A stretch of 64,000 nucleotides of DNA from Mycobacterium angelicum (GTDB lineage Bacteria; Actinomycetota; Actinomycetes; Mycobacteriales; Mycobacteriaceae), in assembly GCF_002086155.1 (NCBI RefSeq), contig NZ_MVHE01000027.1, positions 1 to 64,000 on the forward strand. Reading direction: 5' to 3'. Of this stretch, positions 17,212 to 26,065 are shown in pieces. The translations under genes and the position numbers were made by a program. Every line of letters begins with the position of its first letter. The first letter of the stretch is position 1. The notes under the pieces are model-generated. The model saw only the letters and a program-made list of their open reading frames with translations, had not been told where the DNA came from and did no database searches.

Positions 17212-17786
17212 TGTTCATCCGATTTCGCAGGTGTGGGTTTGGTGGGCCAGATCGCCATGCGGTCGAGGAGCCGATCGCGCAGCACCAACGTATGAAACAG
17301 CACCGCACACAGGTGGGCGGTGAACGTCAGGAACAACAGATAGCCGAAAACGCTGTGGCAAAAGCGAAGCGCCGCATAGACATCCAAGTTGTACGGCGCG
17401 ATCCTGGGCAACCGCAGTGGCCCGGCAACAGTGATCGGAAACCGGGCCGCCGAGAGCATCGCCCAGCCGATCAGGGGCTGCACGAGCAGCAAGGCATAGA
17501 GAAGGTATTCCGACCAGGAGGCGATGCGGCGCTCGGCCGGGCCCATGGTGGCCGGAAACGGCGGCAGCCGGTGGATGAGCCGATTAACCAGGCGCGCCAG
17601 CGCGAAGACCAGGATCAGGATTCCCAGCGGCCGGTGGATGGCCAGCAGCAGCGGGTAATAGCTCAGCGAAGCCACCGTGGTGACGCCGATGAACAGCTGT
17701 GCGACGACCATCGGCGCCATCAGCCAGTGCAGAATCCGCGACGGGAGAGCAAAGCGCGATGTGACGGCCGTGGCCCGCTGTGTCAT
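17208..17786 (-). CDS. Cytochrome b561-type membrane protein
   Basis: 192 aa from ATG 17786. Four hydrophobic segments with heme-ligand His: ILHWLMAPMVVAQLFIG, LLLAIHRPLGILILVFALA, LLYALLLVQPLIGWAMLSA, and FCHSVFGYLLFLTFTAHLCA. Matches bacterial di-heme b561. Starts by ATGA overlap with the catalase-peroxidase stop; the pair recalls SrpA/b561 modules in which the membrane cytochrome passes electrons to the exported peroxidase. A much longer frame over this region (to 19013) is antisense to the catalase gene and is not real upstream of 17786. Confidence 0.92.
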   Translation of the reverse strand: MTQRATAVTSRFALPSRILHWLMAPMVVAQLFIGVTTVASLSYYPLLLAIHRPLGILILVFALARLVNRLIHRLPPFPATMGPAERRIASWSEYLLYALLLVQPLIGWAMLSAARFPITVAGPLRLPRIAPYNLDVYAALRFCHSVFGYLLFLTFTAHLCAVLFHTLVLRDRLLDRMAIWPTKPTPAKSDEQ

Positions 17787-18916
17787 GACAGCACCCGCGC
17801 GACGTCGACCTCGCTGGGCGACTTGGGTTCCTCGGCGCGGCGGCTGAAGGAGCGGGCGTACACGGCCGATCTCGCCTTGGGTATGGGATCGTCGGAGGCG
17901 CTGATGCCGTCGGGCAGCACGAGCGGGTCGAAGTTGATGTCGCGTGCGTTGCCGGCTTCCTCGGTGTGCACCGCGTCGATCGTCAGGGTGCCGGCGTCGA
18001 CGGTGCGCCGCGACGGCGGCCACGGTTTGGTGGGGTCGTCGGTCGCGTCGCCCGGCGCACCGAGGGTGATGGCCAGTCGCCACTGACGGGGCCCTTGGGC
18101 CAAGGTTCGGATGAGATCGTCGAAAAGGAAATCCTTCCCCGTCGCCCCCGGCGAAGGGGCCGGCTTTGGCTGACCGGGTTGCAGCGGTACCACGGCCCAG
18201 CGCACCGGAACCGTCGCGCCGGCACTGTTGGTGAAGTAAAAGGCATTCAGCCCGTAAAACGTGCTGTCCGCGAATCCAGAGCTCGGCGGCGATTGCCTGA
18301 TGATCTTCATCGCGGCGACGGTTTCGGGATGGCGATCGAGAAATGCGGCCATCTGCTGCGGGTCGGGCTTGCCGGTGCCCGGCAGCGGTTTGGTGGCCAG
18401 CAACCGTTCGTAAAACCCCTGCGGTGTGCTGTCGGTGAAAACCGGGATGTTGATCATCGCCGTACGCCATTGCTGTCCTCCGGCCTGAAACAGCAGCCCC
18501 AGTCCCCGGACGGCGTCGGGCTTGTCCGCCTGACCCGGCAAGCCGCCGCCCAGCGAGAAACGGCCGATCACCGGGACGCTTCCCGGCTGGAAAACCGCGG
18601 CCCGGCAGATCTCCGCGGCCGCCCCACTGCTCACGAAAGTTCCTGTGGCACTGAGGCCTTTGGCGTGGTTTCGGCGGAAGCCGTCGTGGCGGCCATAGAC
18701 GTTTTCGAAGCGATCGGCGAACCGCGCCGGGGTCAGCGCGCCGGGCCCGGAGAAGCTGGCCAGCCAGCCGCCCGCATAGGCGAACCCACCGACATCCACC
18801 GCGGCAACACCCCCCACGGCGGCCATCCCCAGCAACGCGCCGCGCCGGGTGACGGGGGCCCGGGGCTTGTTCTCGTTGGATGCGCCGTCCCGCTCGCTGA
18901 CCTCGTCGGCGTCCAT
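17783..18916 (-). CDS. Exported catalase-family peroxidase (SrpA-like)
   Basis: 377 aa from ATG 18916, with GAAGGGA upstream. A Tat signal is visible (TRRGALLGMAAVGGVAAV). Catalase core: FRRNHAKGLSATGTF with the distal His, and SAVYARSFSRR with the heme-ligand Tyr near the C-terminus. Shorter than true catalases, as expected for the catalase-related peroxidases that act outside the membrane. Followed by cytochrome b561 and an isochorismatase-fold protein in one operon. Confidence 0.92.
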   Translation of the reverse strand: MDADEVSERDGASNENKPRAPVTRRGALLGMAAVGGVAAVDVGGFAYAGGWLASFSGPGALTPARFADRFENVYGRHDGFRRNHAKGLSATGTFVSSGAAAEICRAAVFQPGSVPVIGRFSLGGGLPGQADKPDAVRGLGLLFQAGGQQWRTAMINIPVFTDSTPQGFYERLLATKPLPGTGKPDPQQMAAFLDRHPETVAAMKIIRQSPPSSGFADSTFYGLNAFYFTNSAGATVPVRWAVVPLQPGQPKPAPSPGATGKDFLFDDLIRTLAQGPRQWRLAITLGAPGDATDDPTKPWPPSRRTVDAGTLTIDAVHTEEAGNARDINFDPLVLPDGISASDDPIPKARSAVYARSFSRRAEEPKSPSEVDVARVLS

Positions 18917-19075
18917 CAACACGTCCCTTCGGAAATGTAGTCGGTATAAGCAATTCGATCACGAGGTCGGGGTCGGCGCAGTTCATCCGGCCATCGACGA
19001 ATGGTTCGGCCAATGCCCGAAATATCGGCGTGGAACTGCCCTATTGCACGCGCTGGCGAACTACAATCCCGATTT

Positions 19076-19456
19076 GTGACGACCCCGTCGAACCCCTGGG
19101 GCGACGAACGACGGTATTTCTCGCATCAGCTTCGGATGCGAGATCAGATTCTCAGCGGGTGGCAAGCGCGCAAGCTGAGCCAGCGCTTCGTCGGGGTCGG
19201 CGTCGAAATCGCACCGAGGCGCCTGCAACAAATGATGGCGGGAGCTCCCGCTTCACCCGTCGAACTAACGGACGTGAATTTCGCCCTCATCGCCACCCAC
19301 CTCGACCATGAAAAGCGGGCCGCAAAGCTCAAGCGTTTTAGAAAGCGCAGCACCCACTCGGCCATATTCGCCGGGTTGGTGCTTGTCGTGCTGAACTTTC
19401 TGTTCTGCCTCGCCTACCTGTTCGTGAACCTCACCCAGCAAGCTTCGCCCTGGTAG
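19076..19456 (+). CDS. Hypothetical tail-anchored protein
   Basis: 126 aa from GTG 19076, divergent from the catalase operon across a 159-bp gap. The N-terminal 95 residues are basic and helical (MRDQILSGWQARKLSQRF) with an LKRFRKRSTHS stretch before one strong C-terminal membrane helix (IFAGLVLVVLNFLFCLAYLF). The arrangement suggests a cytoplasmic domain anchored by its tail. No family recognised. Confidence 0.65.
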   Translation: MTTPSNPWGDERRYFSHQLRMRDQILSGWQARKLSQRFVGVGVEIAPRRLQQMMAGAPASPVELTDVNFALIATHLDHEKRAAKLKRFRKRSTHSAIFAGLVLVVLNFLFCLAYLFVNLTQQASPW

Positions 19457-19651
19457 AGCGCCCGACGACGGTGCCGCGACCCGGCCCTGATCGTGGCAAT
19501 GTGCACAATGTCGACCGCCACCTGGGCGCATCGGTGAACATGCCCATGGCCGGTCGAACAGCACGCGGCTAAATTCTGCGAATATATGCAAGTTCACGTC
19601 GATTGATTTCATTGTCGAACAGCATCGGCGGCCTACCGATTGGGTAATGGC

Positions 19652-20353
19652 ATGCGTGAAATCCGCACTCGTGAGGCGCGGTTGTTGTGGGTCTTGACAG
19701 CGTTATCCGGCCTCTTGGGAGCGACGGCCCTGACTCAAACCGTCGGCTACTTCGTGACCTTCATGACCGGCAACGCGCGGGTCGCGGTGGTGGGGCTGTT
19801 CAAGAGTCACTACTGGCTGTCGGCGAGCGGTGCGATGTTGATGGCGTCGTTCCTCGGCGGTGTGGTGCTGGCATCGCTGTGCCGGCGGCACCTCTGGGTG
19901 GGGCACCCGCACAGCCCGACGGCGCTGACGACCTTGTTCTTGATCATCGCGACCGCGATCGATGCGGTTGACGGCGTCGACGGAGTCACGTTCGTCTCAA
20001 TTGTGTTCGTGGCCTTCGCTCTTGGCGCGATGAACACCTCCTTCGTCCGCGACGGTGAGGTCACCACTCCGGTGAGCTACGTGACCGGCACACTGGTGAA
20101 GTTCGGCCAGGGAATCGAGCGTCACATCAGCGGCGGATCGGCCAGCGATTGGCTCGGATACATCTTGCAGTTCACCAGTTACACCGCGGGCGCCACCATC
20201 GGCGGATGTATCAGCCTGGTTGCCAACGGCTCGCAGATGCTGGCGGCCGCCACCGCCGCGTCCGCGGCCATAACCGTCTACACCTTCCGGACCAACCGGG
20301 TCGAGATACCGAATCAGCGGCAGACCGATGCCGTTGAGGCCCAAGCACTTTGA
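19652..20353 (+). CDS. DUF1275 (YoaK-like) membrane protein
   Basis: 233 aa from ATG 19652 (TTG 19640 possible). Six hydrophobic segments; conserved DUF1275 features include GYFVTFMTGN in the first third and VSYVTGTLVKFGQG after helix 4. Transport function is suspected for the family but not established. The 195 bp before it (19457-19651) contain no gene; an AT-rich stretch near 19580 may hold its promoter. Confidence 0.88.
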   Translation: MREIRTREARLLWVLTALSGLLGATALTQTVGYFVTFMTGNARVAVVGLFKSHYWLSASGAMLMASFLGGVVLASLCRRHLWVGHPHSPTALTTLFLIIATAIDAVDGVDGVTFVSIVFVAFALGAMNTSFVRDGEVTTPVSYVTGTLVKFGQGIERHISGGSASDWLGYILQFTSYTAGATIGGCISLVANGSQMLAAATAASAAITVYTFRTNRVEIPNQRQTDAVEAQAL

Positions 20354-20372
20354 TCGAAAGGAAGCTGCAGCC

Positions 20373-20570
20373 GTGCGCAACAAAGCCCTCGGGTCGCGAT
20401 CCGGCTCGGCGTCCATAGCCCTCTATATCGTCCTTCTCGCGGCCATCTTCGTGGCCCTGGTCATCGGTGCGGTCGCCGAACCCAAGCTCGCCGCGGCCGA
20501 TTCCACCGAAGACTTCCCGATACCGCACACGATGATCGCGACGACGTGCATGTGGAACTGGGGCAACTAA
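20373..20570 (+). CDS. Short secreted protein, possibly a truncated hemophore-like/DUF5078-type protein
   Basis: 65 aa from GTG 20373, eight nt after AAAGGAAG. A signal-anchor ASIALYIVLLAAIFVALVIG is followed by AEPKLAAADSTEDFPIP and HTMIATTCMWNWGN, then a stop. The DFPIP...MI.TTC segment recalls the start of longer mycobacterial secreted proteins that continue with a helical domain. Here the frame ends right after the first Cys, and no continuation is evident in the other frames, so it is probably a truncated relic or a minimal secreted peptide. Confidence 0.55.
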   Translation: MRNKALGSRSGSASIALYIVLLAAIFVALVIGAVAEPKLAAADSTEDFPIPHTMIATTCMWNWGN

Positions 20571-20630
20571 GCGGCAGGACGAGTAGAACTACGCAAGCGC
20601 ATCAACCGGCGGGTCGGCGATGCTTCCTGA

Positions 20631-22094
20631 GTGAAATCGATTCCCGGCCCCGCCGAACTTGCCGCCAGCACGCCCCCGAGCCGAGATCGCGCGATCGACG
20701 TCATCCGGATAACCGCCCTGATCGGAGTGGTGATCGGACACACGGTGATGGCGACCAGCGTGATCCGCAATCGCGTACTCATCTGGGACAACCTGCTCTC
20801 CACCTCCACCACGTTTCAGGCGCTGACCTGGATCTTCCAGATCATGCCGCTGTTCTTCTTCGCAGGCGTCGCGGCGTGTGAAGCATCGTGGCAGCCGGGC
20901 ACCAACTGGGGCGGCTGGCTGATGAAACGCTGCACCCGGCTGTTCCGGCCGGTGTTCTACTACCTGACATTCTGGGCCGTCACCCTGACGCTGCTGTATC
21001 ACGTGCTGCCGCAACATGTTTACCAACCGGTCGCCGGCATCAGCATTCAGCTGCTGTGGTTTCTGGGCGCTTACGTGCTGGTGCTGGCCGCAATGCCGGT
21101 GCTGTCGCGAATCACCACGACCAGCCGCTTGGTAGCCGGTGTGGTCACCGTCTACGGCGCGGTCGCCGTCATTGACGTCGTGCGGCTGTACTGGCTCGCC
21201 ATGGCGCCGCTCGGTTATCTCAACATGGCCGTGTGGCTGCTGCCGGGGATGTTCGGTATCGCCTACCGCCGCGGGCTACTCACCGGGCGTGCGGCGCTGG
21301 GCATTGCGGTGGCCCTGCTGGCGGTAAATGTGGCGCTGCTGCGCTGGGGCCCTTACGAACTGAGCCTGGTGGGCATCGAAGGCCAGCATTTCCCGAACAT
21401 GAGCCCGCCCTCACTGCTGCTGGCCGGACACGCAATCATCCTGAGCGCGTTGGCAATTGCGGCCGCTCCGGCTATCGCCCGCTGGGCGCAGCGCCCGCGG
21501 GTGTGGTGGTGGACCGTGGTCGGCAACTCCGGGGCGATGACGCTGTACCTCTGGCATATGCCCGCGCTCCTGGCGGTCCACCTACTGTGCGACGAGTTGG
21601 GCCTGGCCCGCTACCCCGGCCGGCCACATTTCATCGCGATCAGCGTGGCGCAGGTCCTCATCATGGTCGCCGTCGTCGCGGTGCTCTTCCTCGCGCTGCG
21701 GCCGCTGGAGAACACACCGCTGCCGGGCTGGGATGGCGCGCCCGCGATCAACTCGGACCGGCGCGGCACCGCGGTCGGCGTGCTGCTCTGCGTCGCGGGG
21801 GCCGCGATCCTGGCTTCGGTGAAGTGGGGGCTCAAGGACGACGGGCTGCTGTGCGTCACGGTGATGATGACCGCGCTCGTCGCCGCCCGGGTGCTCACGG
21901 CGGCGGCGCCGATCCGCCTTCGGGCTCGGCTTCGGGTTCTGTTTCAGCTTCGGCGGACAGCAGCATCTGCAAACTCTTACGCAGCTCGTCGAACCGCTGC
22001 TGCCCCAGCGTCTGTCGCCAATGCTTCTCCAATTCCAGTGCATTGGAACGCATTACCCGCAGCGCCTGCCGCCCCCGCGGAGCCAGCTCGATGA
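20631..22094 (+). CDS. OafA/acyltransferase-3 membrane protein
   Basis: 487 aa from GTG 20631. The opening RDRAIDVIRITALIGVVIGHTV has the family R...H pattern, followed by about ten membrane helices and TLYLWHMPALL. Acyltransferase-3 proteins transfer acyl groups to cell-envelope sugars or lipids. The last 60 or so residues (from about 21895) lie antisense to marR and are low-complexity Ala/Arg, so the functional end is near VLTAAAP; the 200-bp overlap reflects a late stop rather than selected coding. Confidence 0.88.
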   Translation: MKSIPGPAELAASTPPSRDRAIDVIRITALIGVVIGHTVMATSVIRNRVLIWDNLLSTSTTFQALTWIFQIMPLFFFAGVAACEASWQPGTNWGGWLMKRCTRLFRPVFYYLTFWAVTLTLLYHVLPQHVYQPVAGISIQLLWFLGAYVLVLAAMPVLSRITTTSRLVAGVVTVYGAVAVIDVVRLYWLAMAPLGYLNMAVWLLPGMFGIAYRRGLLTGRAALGIAVALLAVNVALLRWGPYELSLVGIEGQHFPNMSPPSLLLAGHAIILSALAIAAAPAIARWAQRPRVWWWTVVGNSGAMTLYLWHMPALLAVHLLCDELGLARYPGRPHFIAISVAQVLIMVAVVAVLFLALRPLENTPLPGWDGAPAINSDRRGTAVGVLLCVAGAAILASVKWGLKDDGLLCVTVMMTALVAARVLTAAAPIRLRARLRVLFQLRRTAASANSYAARRTAAAPASVANASPIPVHWNALPAAPAAPAEPAR

Positions 22095-22386
22095 TTCGAG
22101 AACGGGCGTCGGCGGGGTTGGGCACCCGACTCACATAGCCGTGTCGCTCTAGCGCAGCCACCGCCTGTGCCACCGCCTGCCGGCTCACCCGCAGCCGGTC
22201 TGCCAGATCTGAGGCGTGCAATCCGCCGGCGACCAACGGCACCAGCGCCACCGCTTGGGCCGGCCGGATGCCGTCGAGTCCAGCGGCGGCGAATGCGGCC
22301 CGCAACCGGGGCCCGCCGCTGGCCGCCACCAATTGCAGCAGGGCCGGGACGGTCGGCTCCCAGTCCGCATCCAGAAGACGTCGCAT
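21895..22386 (-). CDS. MarR-family transcriptional regulator
   Basis: 163 aa. Winged HTH: LHASDLADRLRVSRQAVAQAVAALERHGYVSRVPNPADARSRII, with the DxRSR wing (residues about 57-100). A Glu/Pro-rich tail ends the protein. Divergent from the esterase lipoprotein; the perfect 19-bp palindrome at 22414-22432 lies 27 bp from this start, making auto-control and control of the esterase likely. Confidence 0.92.
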   Translation of the reverse strand: MRRLLDADWEPTVPALLQLVAASGGPRLRAAFAAAGLDGIRPAQAVALVPLVAGGLHASDLADRLRVSRQAVAQAVAALERHGYVSRVPNPADARSRIIELAPRGRQALRVMRSNALELEKHWRQTLGQQRFDELRKSLQMLLSAEAETEPEAEPEGGSAPPP

Positions 22387-22413
22387 GGGCTGAGTGTGCC
22401 ACTTTCTCCGAAA

Positions 22414-22432
22414 TTGACAAGTTACTTGTCAA
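22414..22432. promoter_or_regulatory. MarR operator, perfect 19-bp palindrome
   Basis: TTGACAAGT, central T, ACTTGTCAA: exact inverted repeat in the 74-bp gap between divergent marR and the esterase gene. TTGACA within it may double as a -35 box. Confidence 0.8.
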
Positions 22433-22460
22433 TCTCGGCGCGCCCTGTCACGATGGGGTG

Positions 22461-23402
22461 ATGGCATCTGGATTCGTTCGGATATTCAACGTGGTCCTGG
22501 TCGCAGCGCTGGGAACAACGCTCAGCGGCTGCTTCGGCGGAGGGCATGCGATCGGCGCTCCGGCGCCCCGGACGATCCCAGTCGGCCAATCCAGCCAGAG
22601 CATCGAATTCGGCGGCGCCACGCGGACTTTCAACATCTACCGGCCGGCGGGACTGACCGGCGCGGCGCCGCTGGTAGTGATGCTGCATGGCGGCTTCGGC
22701 AATGGCGCGCAGGCCGAACGCGCCTACCACTGGGACAGCGAGGCCGACAATGGGCATTTTCTGGTGGTCTATCCCGACGGCCTCGGCCGCGCCTGGAATG
22801 CCGGATCCTGCTGCGGCATGCCGGGACATACCGGCGTGGATGACGTCGGGTTCATCACCGCGATGGTCGGGGCGATCGGACAACAGATCCCGATCGACAC
22901 GACTCGCGTCTACGCCACCGGCATGTCCAACGGCGCCATGATGGCACTTCGGCTGGCCTGCGAGACCGACACCTTCGCGGCCATCGCACCCGTGGCGGGA
23001 ACGCTGCTCACCGATTGCTCGCGGGCCCAGCCGACATCGGTCCTGCAGATCCACGGCACCGCGGACGACCGGGTGCCCTACGGCGGAGGACCCGGTAAAG
23101 CGTTCGCGGCCAACGGAACCGCACGCGTTGACGGCCCCTCGGTGCCATCAGTCAACGCCACCTGGCGCGGCATTGACGCATGCGGGCCGCCGACCTCCAG
23201 CACCGCTGGAGACGTGACAACGGAGACGGCCGCATGCGCGGACGGGCGCACCGTGGAGTTGATCTTGGTGGCCGGTGCCGGCCATCAGTGGCCCGGCGGT
23301 TCACGCAGTCCGGTACTCGAGAGAGTCGGCATCCCCGCCCCGTCCACAGCGCTCGACGCCACCGACACCATCTGGCAGTTCTTCACTGCGCACCATCGCT
23401 GA
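22461..23402 (+). CDS. Esterase lipoprotein, PHB depolymerase/LpqC-like
   Basis: 313 aa from ATG 22461. The signal peptide ends in a lipobox (TTLSGC). Hydrolase core: PLVVMLHGGFGNG oxyanion loop, nucleophile TGMSNGAMMA, acid HGTADDRVPY, and His GAGHQWPGG. Similar to extracellular PHB-depolymerase/feruloyl-esterase type enzymes. Membrane-anchored on the outer face. Likely repressed by the divergent MarR; a small-molecule ester or phenolic inducer would be an inference. Confidence 0.9.
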   Translation: MASGFVRIFNVVLVAALGTTLSGCFGGGHAIGAPAPRTIPVGQSSQSIEFGGATRTFNIYRPAGLTGAAPLVVMLHGGFGNGAQAERAYHWDSEADNGHFLVVYPDGLGRAWNAGSCCGMPGHTGVDDVGFITAMVGAIGQQIPIDTTRVYATGMSNGAMMALRLACETDTFAAIAPVAGTLLTDCSRAQPTSVLQIHGTADDRVPYGGGPGKAFAANGTARVDGPSVPSVNATWRGIDACGPPTSSTAGDVTTETAACADGRTVELILVAGAGHQWPGGSRSPVLERVGIPAPSTALDATDTIWQFFTAHHR

Positions 23403-23429
23403 GCGGCGTGACGATATAGCGTTTCGGCC

Positions 23430-24200
23430 ATGGCAGAAGTGACGCCACCACTGCGCGGCCGCCGGATTCTCGTCACCGGTGCAGCGACCGGCATCGGCGC
23501 GGCCGCCGTCGGAGTCCTCACCGAAGCGGGCGCCGACGTCACCGCGACCTACCACCGGACGCCGCCGCCGGACGATCTCGCGGCCACCTGGCTGCAGTGC
23601 GATGTACGCGATACCGAAGCTGTTTCGGCGATGGTGCGGCAAGCTGCCGAGGTCCTCGGCGGGCTCGATGTCCTGGTGAACGCCGCGGGGCTGTGGCAGC
23701 CGGGCATACCGGGATATCTGGGCGCCGACGACATTTCCTTCCTGCTCGACACCAACGTCAAGGCGACGATCCTGACCAATCAGGCCGCCTACGCCGTGAT
23801 GAAGGACCAGGATCCCAAAGGCGGCCGGATCATCAACTTCGGATCCTCCGAAGCCGTTATGGGCAGCCCTATTTCGGCGGTCTATGCCGCGACGAAAGGC
23901 GCCGTGCAGGCCTGGACCCGCTCGGCCGCGCGCGCTTGGGCCGCCGACAAAGTCACCGTCAACGCACTGGCGCCGGCGGTGCAGACGCCCGGGGCCGACC
24001 GGCTGCGGGAGTTCCTCGGCCCAGCAGCCGGCCCGCTGATCGACCAGCAACTGAAAACGATGATTCCGCTCGGCGGTGCGTTGGGCGATCCCGCCCGAGA
24101 TGTCGGACCGCTGCTGGTCTTTCTGTCCGGGACGGGGTCGGGCTTCATCACCGGGCAATTGCTGCCGGTAGACGGCGGCCTGACCATGGTCGGCGGCTAA
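23430..24200 (+). CDS. Short-chain dehydrogenase/reductase
   Basis: 256 aa, classical SDR length. Cofactor motif ILVTGAATGIGAAAV, NAAG at LVNAAGLWQ, and catalytic Ser (INFGSSEA) with YAATK. C-terminal SGFITGQLLPVDGGL is typical. Lies 27 nt after the esterase gene and may be read with it. Substrate unknown. Confidence 0.92.
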   Translation: MAEVTPPLRGRRILVTGAATGIGAAAVGVLTEAGADVTATYHRTPPPDDLAATWLQCDVRDTEAVSAMVRQAAEVLGGLDVLVNAAGLWQPGIPGYLGADDISFLLDTNVKATILTNQAAYAVMKDQDPKGGRIINFGSSEAVMGSPISAVYAATKGAVQAWTRSAARAWAADKVTVNALAPAVQTPGADRLREFLGPAAGPLIDQQLKTMIPLGGALGDPARDVGPLLVFLSGTGSGFITGQLLPVDGGLTMVGG

Positions 24201-24245
24201 GCACGCTTCATTGACTCGACCGGCCGGGGCGCATACGGTGGGACA

Positions 24246-24266
24246 TACGCTACCGTGCGTAGCGTA
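24246..24266. promoter_or_regulatory. Palindromic operator upstream of the amidohydrolase operon
   Basis: TACGCTAC (24246-24253), CGTGC, GTAGCGTA (24259-24266): perfect 8-bp arms, 27 bp before the amidohydrolase ATG. The shape is TetR-like, but no regulator gene adjoins, so the regulator must be encoded elsewhere. Confidence 0.65.
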
Positions 24267-24293
24267 ATAATGCGCACAGATTCCGGGGTAGTC

Positions 24294-26057
24294 ATGTTCG
24301 ACCTGAAAATCACCGGCGGGACCGTCGTGGACGGCACGGGCGCGCAGCGCTATCGCGCCGACGTCGGCATCAAGGACGGCAAGATCGTCGACATCGTCCG
24401 GCGCGGCGCCGAAGACCCCGGATTGGACACGGCCCAGGCGGCCGAAACCATCGACGCGACAGGGCAAGTGGTGGCTCCCGGCTTCGTCGACATCCACACC
24501 CACTACGACGGTCAGGTCAGCTGGGATGCCGTGCTCGAGCCGTCCAGCGGTCATGGCGTCACGACCGTGGTCACCGGCAACTGCGGCGTCGGATTCGCCC
24601 CGGTGCGGCCGGGCACCGAGGACTGGCTGATCAAGCTGATGGAGGGCGTGGAGGACATTCCGGGTACCGCTCTCACCGAAGGCATCACCTGGGGGTGGGA
24701 AACCTATCCCGAGTATCTCGACGCGATCGGCAAGCAGAAGTTCTCGATTGATGTCGGCAGTCAGGTCGCCCACGGCGCGGTCCGGGCGTACGCGATGGGC
24801 GAGCGGGGCGCCCGCAACGAGCCGGCCACACCCGAGGACATCGCGGCCATGAGCCGGCTGGTCACCGAGGCCATGGCAGCCGGCGCCCTTGGTTTTTCGA
24901 CGTCCCGCACGCTGGCTCACCGGGCGATGGACGGCGAACCCGTGCCCGGTACGTTCGCCGCCGAGGAGGAGCTGTTCGGCCTCGGCCGCGCCATGGCGGC
25001 CGGTGGGCAGGGGGTATTCGAGCTTGCTCCGCAGGGGGCCGCGGGCGAGGACATCGTGGGGCCCAGGAAGGAGCTGGATTGGATGCGACGGCTGGGGGCT
25101 GAGATCGACCGGCCGCTGTCGTTCGCGCTCATCCAGGTGGACGCCGACCCCAAACTCTGGCGGGAGCAGCTGGACCTTTCCGCGGATGCGCATGCCGCAG
25201 GCAGCCGGCTGTATCCGCAGATCGCGGCCCGCCCGTTCGGAATGATGATCGGATTCGAAGGGCACCACGGCTTTTCGCATCGGCCCACCTATCGGCGGCT
25301 GAAGGAACAATGTGGCCGCGACGAACTCGCGCAGCGGCTCGCCGATCCGGCGGTCAAAGGGGCCATCCTGGCCGAGGACAACCTGCCCGCCGACCCGACC
25401 CAGTTGTTCGATGGCATGTTCGCGTTCGTGCAGCACTCGCTGGAGCGTCTCTACGCGCTCGGCGACCCGCCGGATTACGAGCCCACGCCCGATCGGACCG
25501 TCGCCGCGATCGCCCGCTCGCGCGGCGAGAACCCGCTGGCGACCCTCTACGACCTGATGCTCGAGTCGAAGGGCACCGCCATGTTGATGCTGCCCCTGTT
25601 CAACTACGCCGAAGGTAACCACGACGCGATCCGGGAGATGATGCTGCACCCGGCCGGCGTACTCGGCCTGTCCGACGGCGGTGCGCACTGCGGAATGATC
25701 TGTGACGCTTCGTATCCCACCTTTCTGCTGACGCACTGGGCACGCGACCGCCACCGCGGTGAGCAGCTGTCGCTGGAATACGTCATCCGCAAGCAGTCAC
25801 GCGACACCGCCCACCTGTACGGTCTCACCGACCGCGGCACGATCGAGGTCGGTAAGAAGGCCGACGTCAATGTGATCGATCTGGCCGCCCTGAAGCTGCA
25901 CCCGGCCGCGATGGCTTACGATCTGCCCGCAGGTGGACGCCGAATCCTGCAGGGCGCCAGCGGATATGCGGCGACGATTGTCAGCGGAACGGTGACGCGC
26001 CGCCATGACGTGGACACCGGCGCACGTCCCGGCCGCCTGGTACGCGGCGCGCGTTAG
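24294..26057 (+). CDS. D-aminoacylase/N-acyl-D-amino-acid deacylase-family amidohydrolase
   Basis: 587 aa from ATG 24294. Opens with FDLKITGGTVVDGTG; metal site VAPGFVDIHTHYDGQ; TGNCGVGFAP; late catalytic SDGGAHCGMICDAS; closing DRGTIEVGKKADVNVID. This is the mycobacterial branch of D-aminoacylase-like enzymes, usually cytosolic and metal dependent; the natural substrate is unknown. It ends 8 nt before the Rieske oxygenase ATG and begins the run of same-strand genes to 30195. Confidence 0.92.
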   Translation: MFDLKITGGTVVDGTGAQRYRADVGIKDGKIVDIVRRGAEDPGLDTAQAAETIDATGQVVAPGFVDIHTHYDGQVSWDAVLEPSSGHGVTTVVTGNCGVGFAPVRPGTEDWLIKLMEGVEDIPGTALTEGITWGWETYPEYLDAIGKQKFSIDVGSQVAHGAVRAYAMGERGARNEPATPEDIAAMSRLVTEAMAAGALGFSTSRTLAHRAMDGEPVPGTFAAEEELFGLGRAMAAGGQGVFELAPQGAAGEDIVGPRKELDWMRRLGAEIDRPLSFALIQVDADPKLWREQLDLSADAHAAGSRLYPQIAARPFGMMIGFEGHHGFSHRPTYRRLKEQCGRDELAQRLADPAVKGAILAEDNLPADPTQLFDGMFAFVQHSLERLYALGDPPDYEPTPDRTVAAIARSRGENPLATLYDLMLESKGTAMLMLPLFNYAEGNHDAIREMMLHPAGVLGLSDGGAHCGMICDASYPTFLLTHWARDRHRGEQLSLEYVIRKQSRDTAHLYGLTDRGTIEVGKKADVNVIDLAALKLHPAAMAYDLPAGGRRILQGASGYAATIVSGTVTRRHDVDTGARPGRLVRGAR

Positions 26058-26065
26058 GTCGCGGA

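Noticed and set aside
17208..19013. 601-aa minus-strand frame
   Set aside because: Only the part from ATG 17786 is cytochrome b561; the rest is a shadow of the catalase-peroxidase gene in another frame.
21895..22094. C-terminal 65 residues of the acyltransferase as a real domain
   Set aside because: They lie antisense to marR and are low-complexity; marR has clear family sequence on the other strand.
23301..25754. 817-aa minus-strand frame
   Set aside because: Antisense to the SDR and amidohydrolase, both with clear motifs; its translation is low-complexity His/Arg/Gln-rich.
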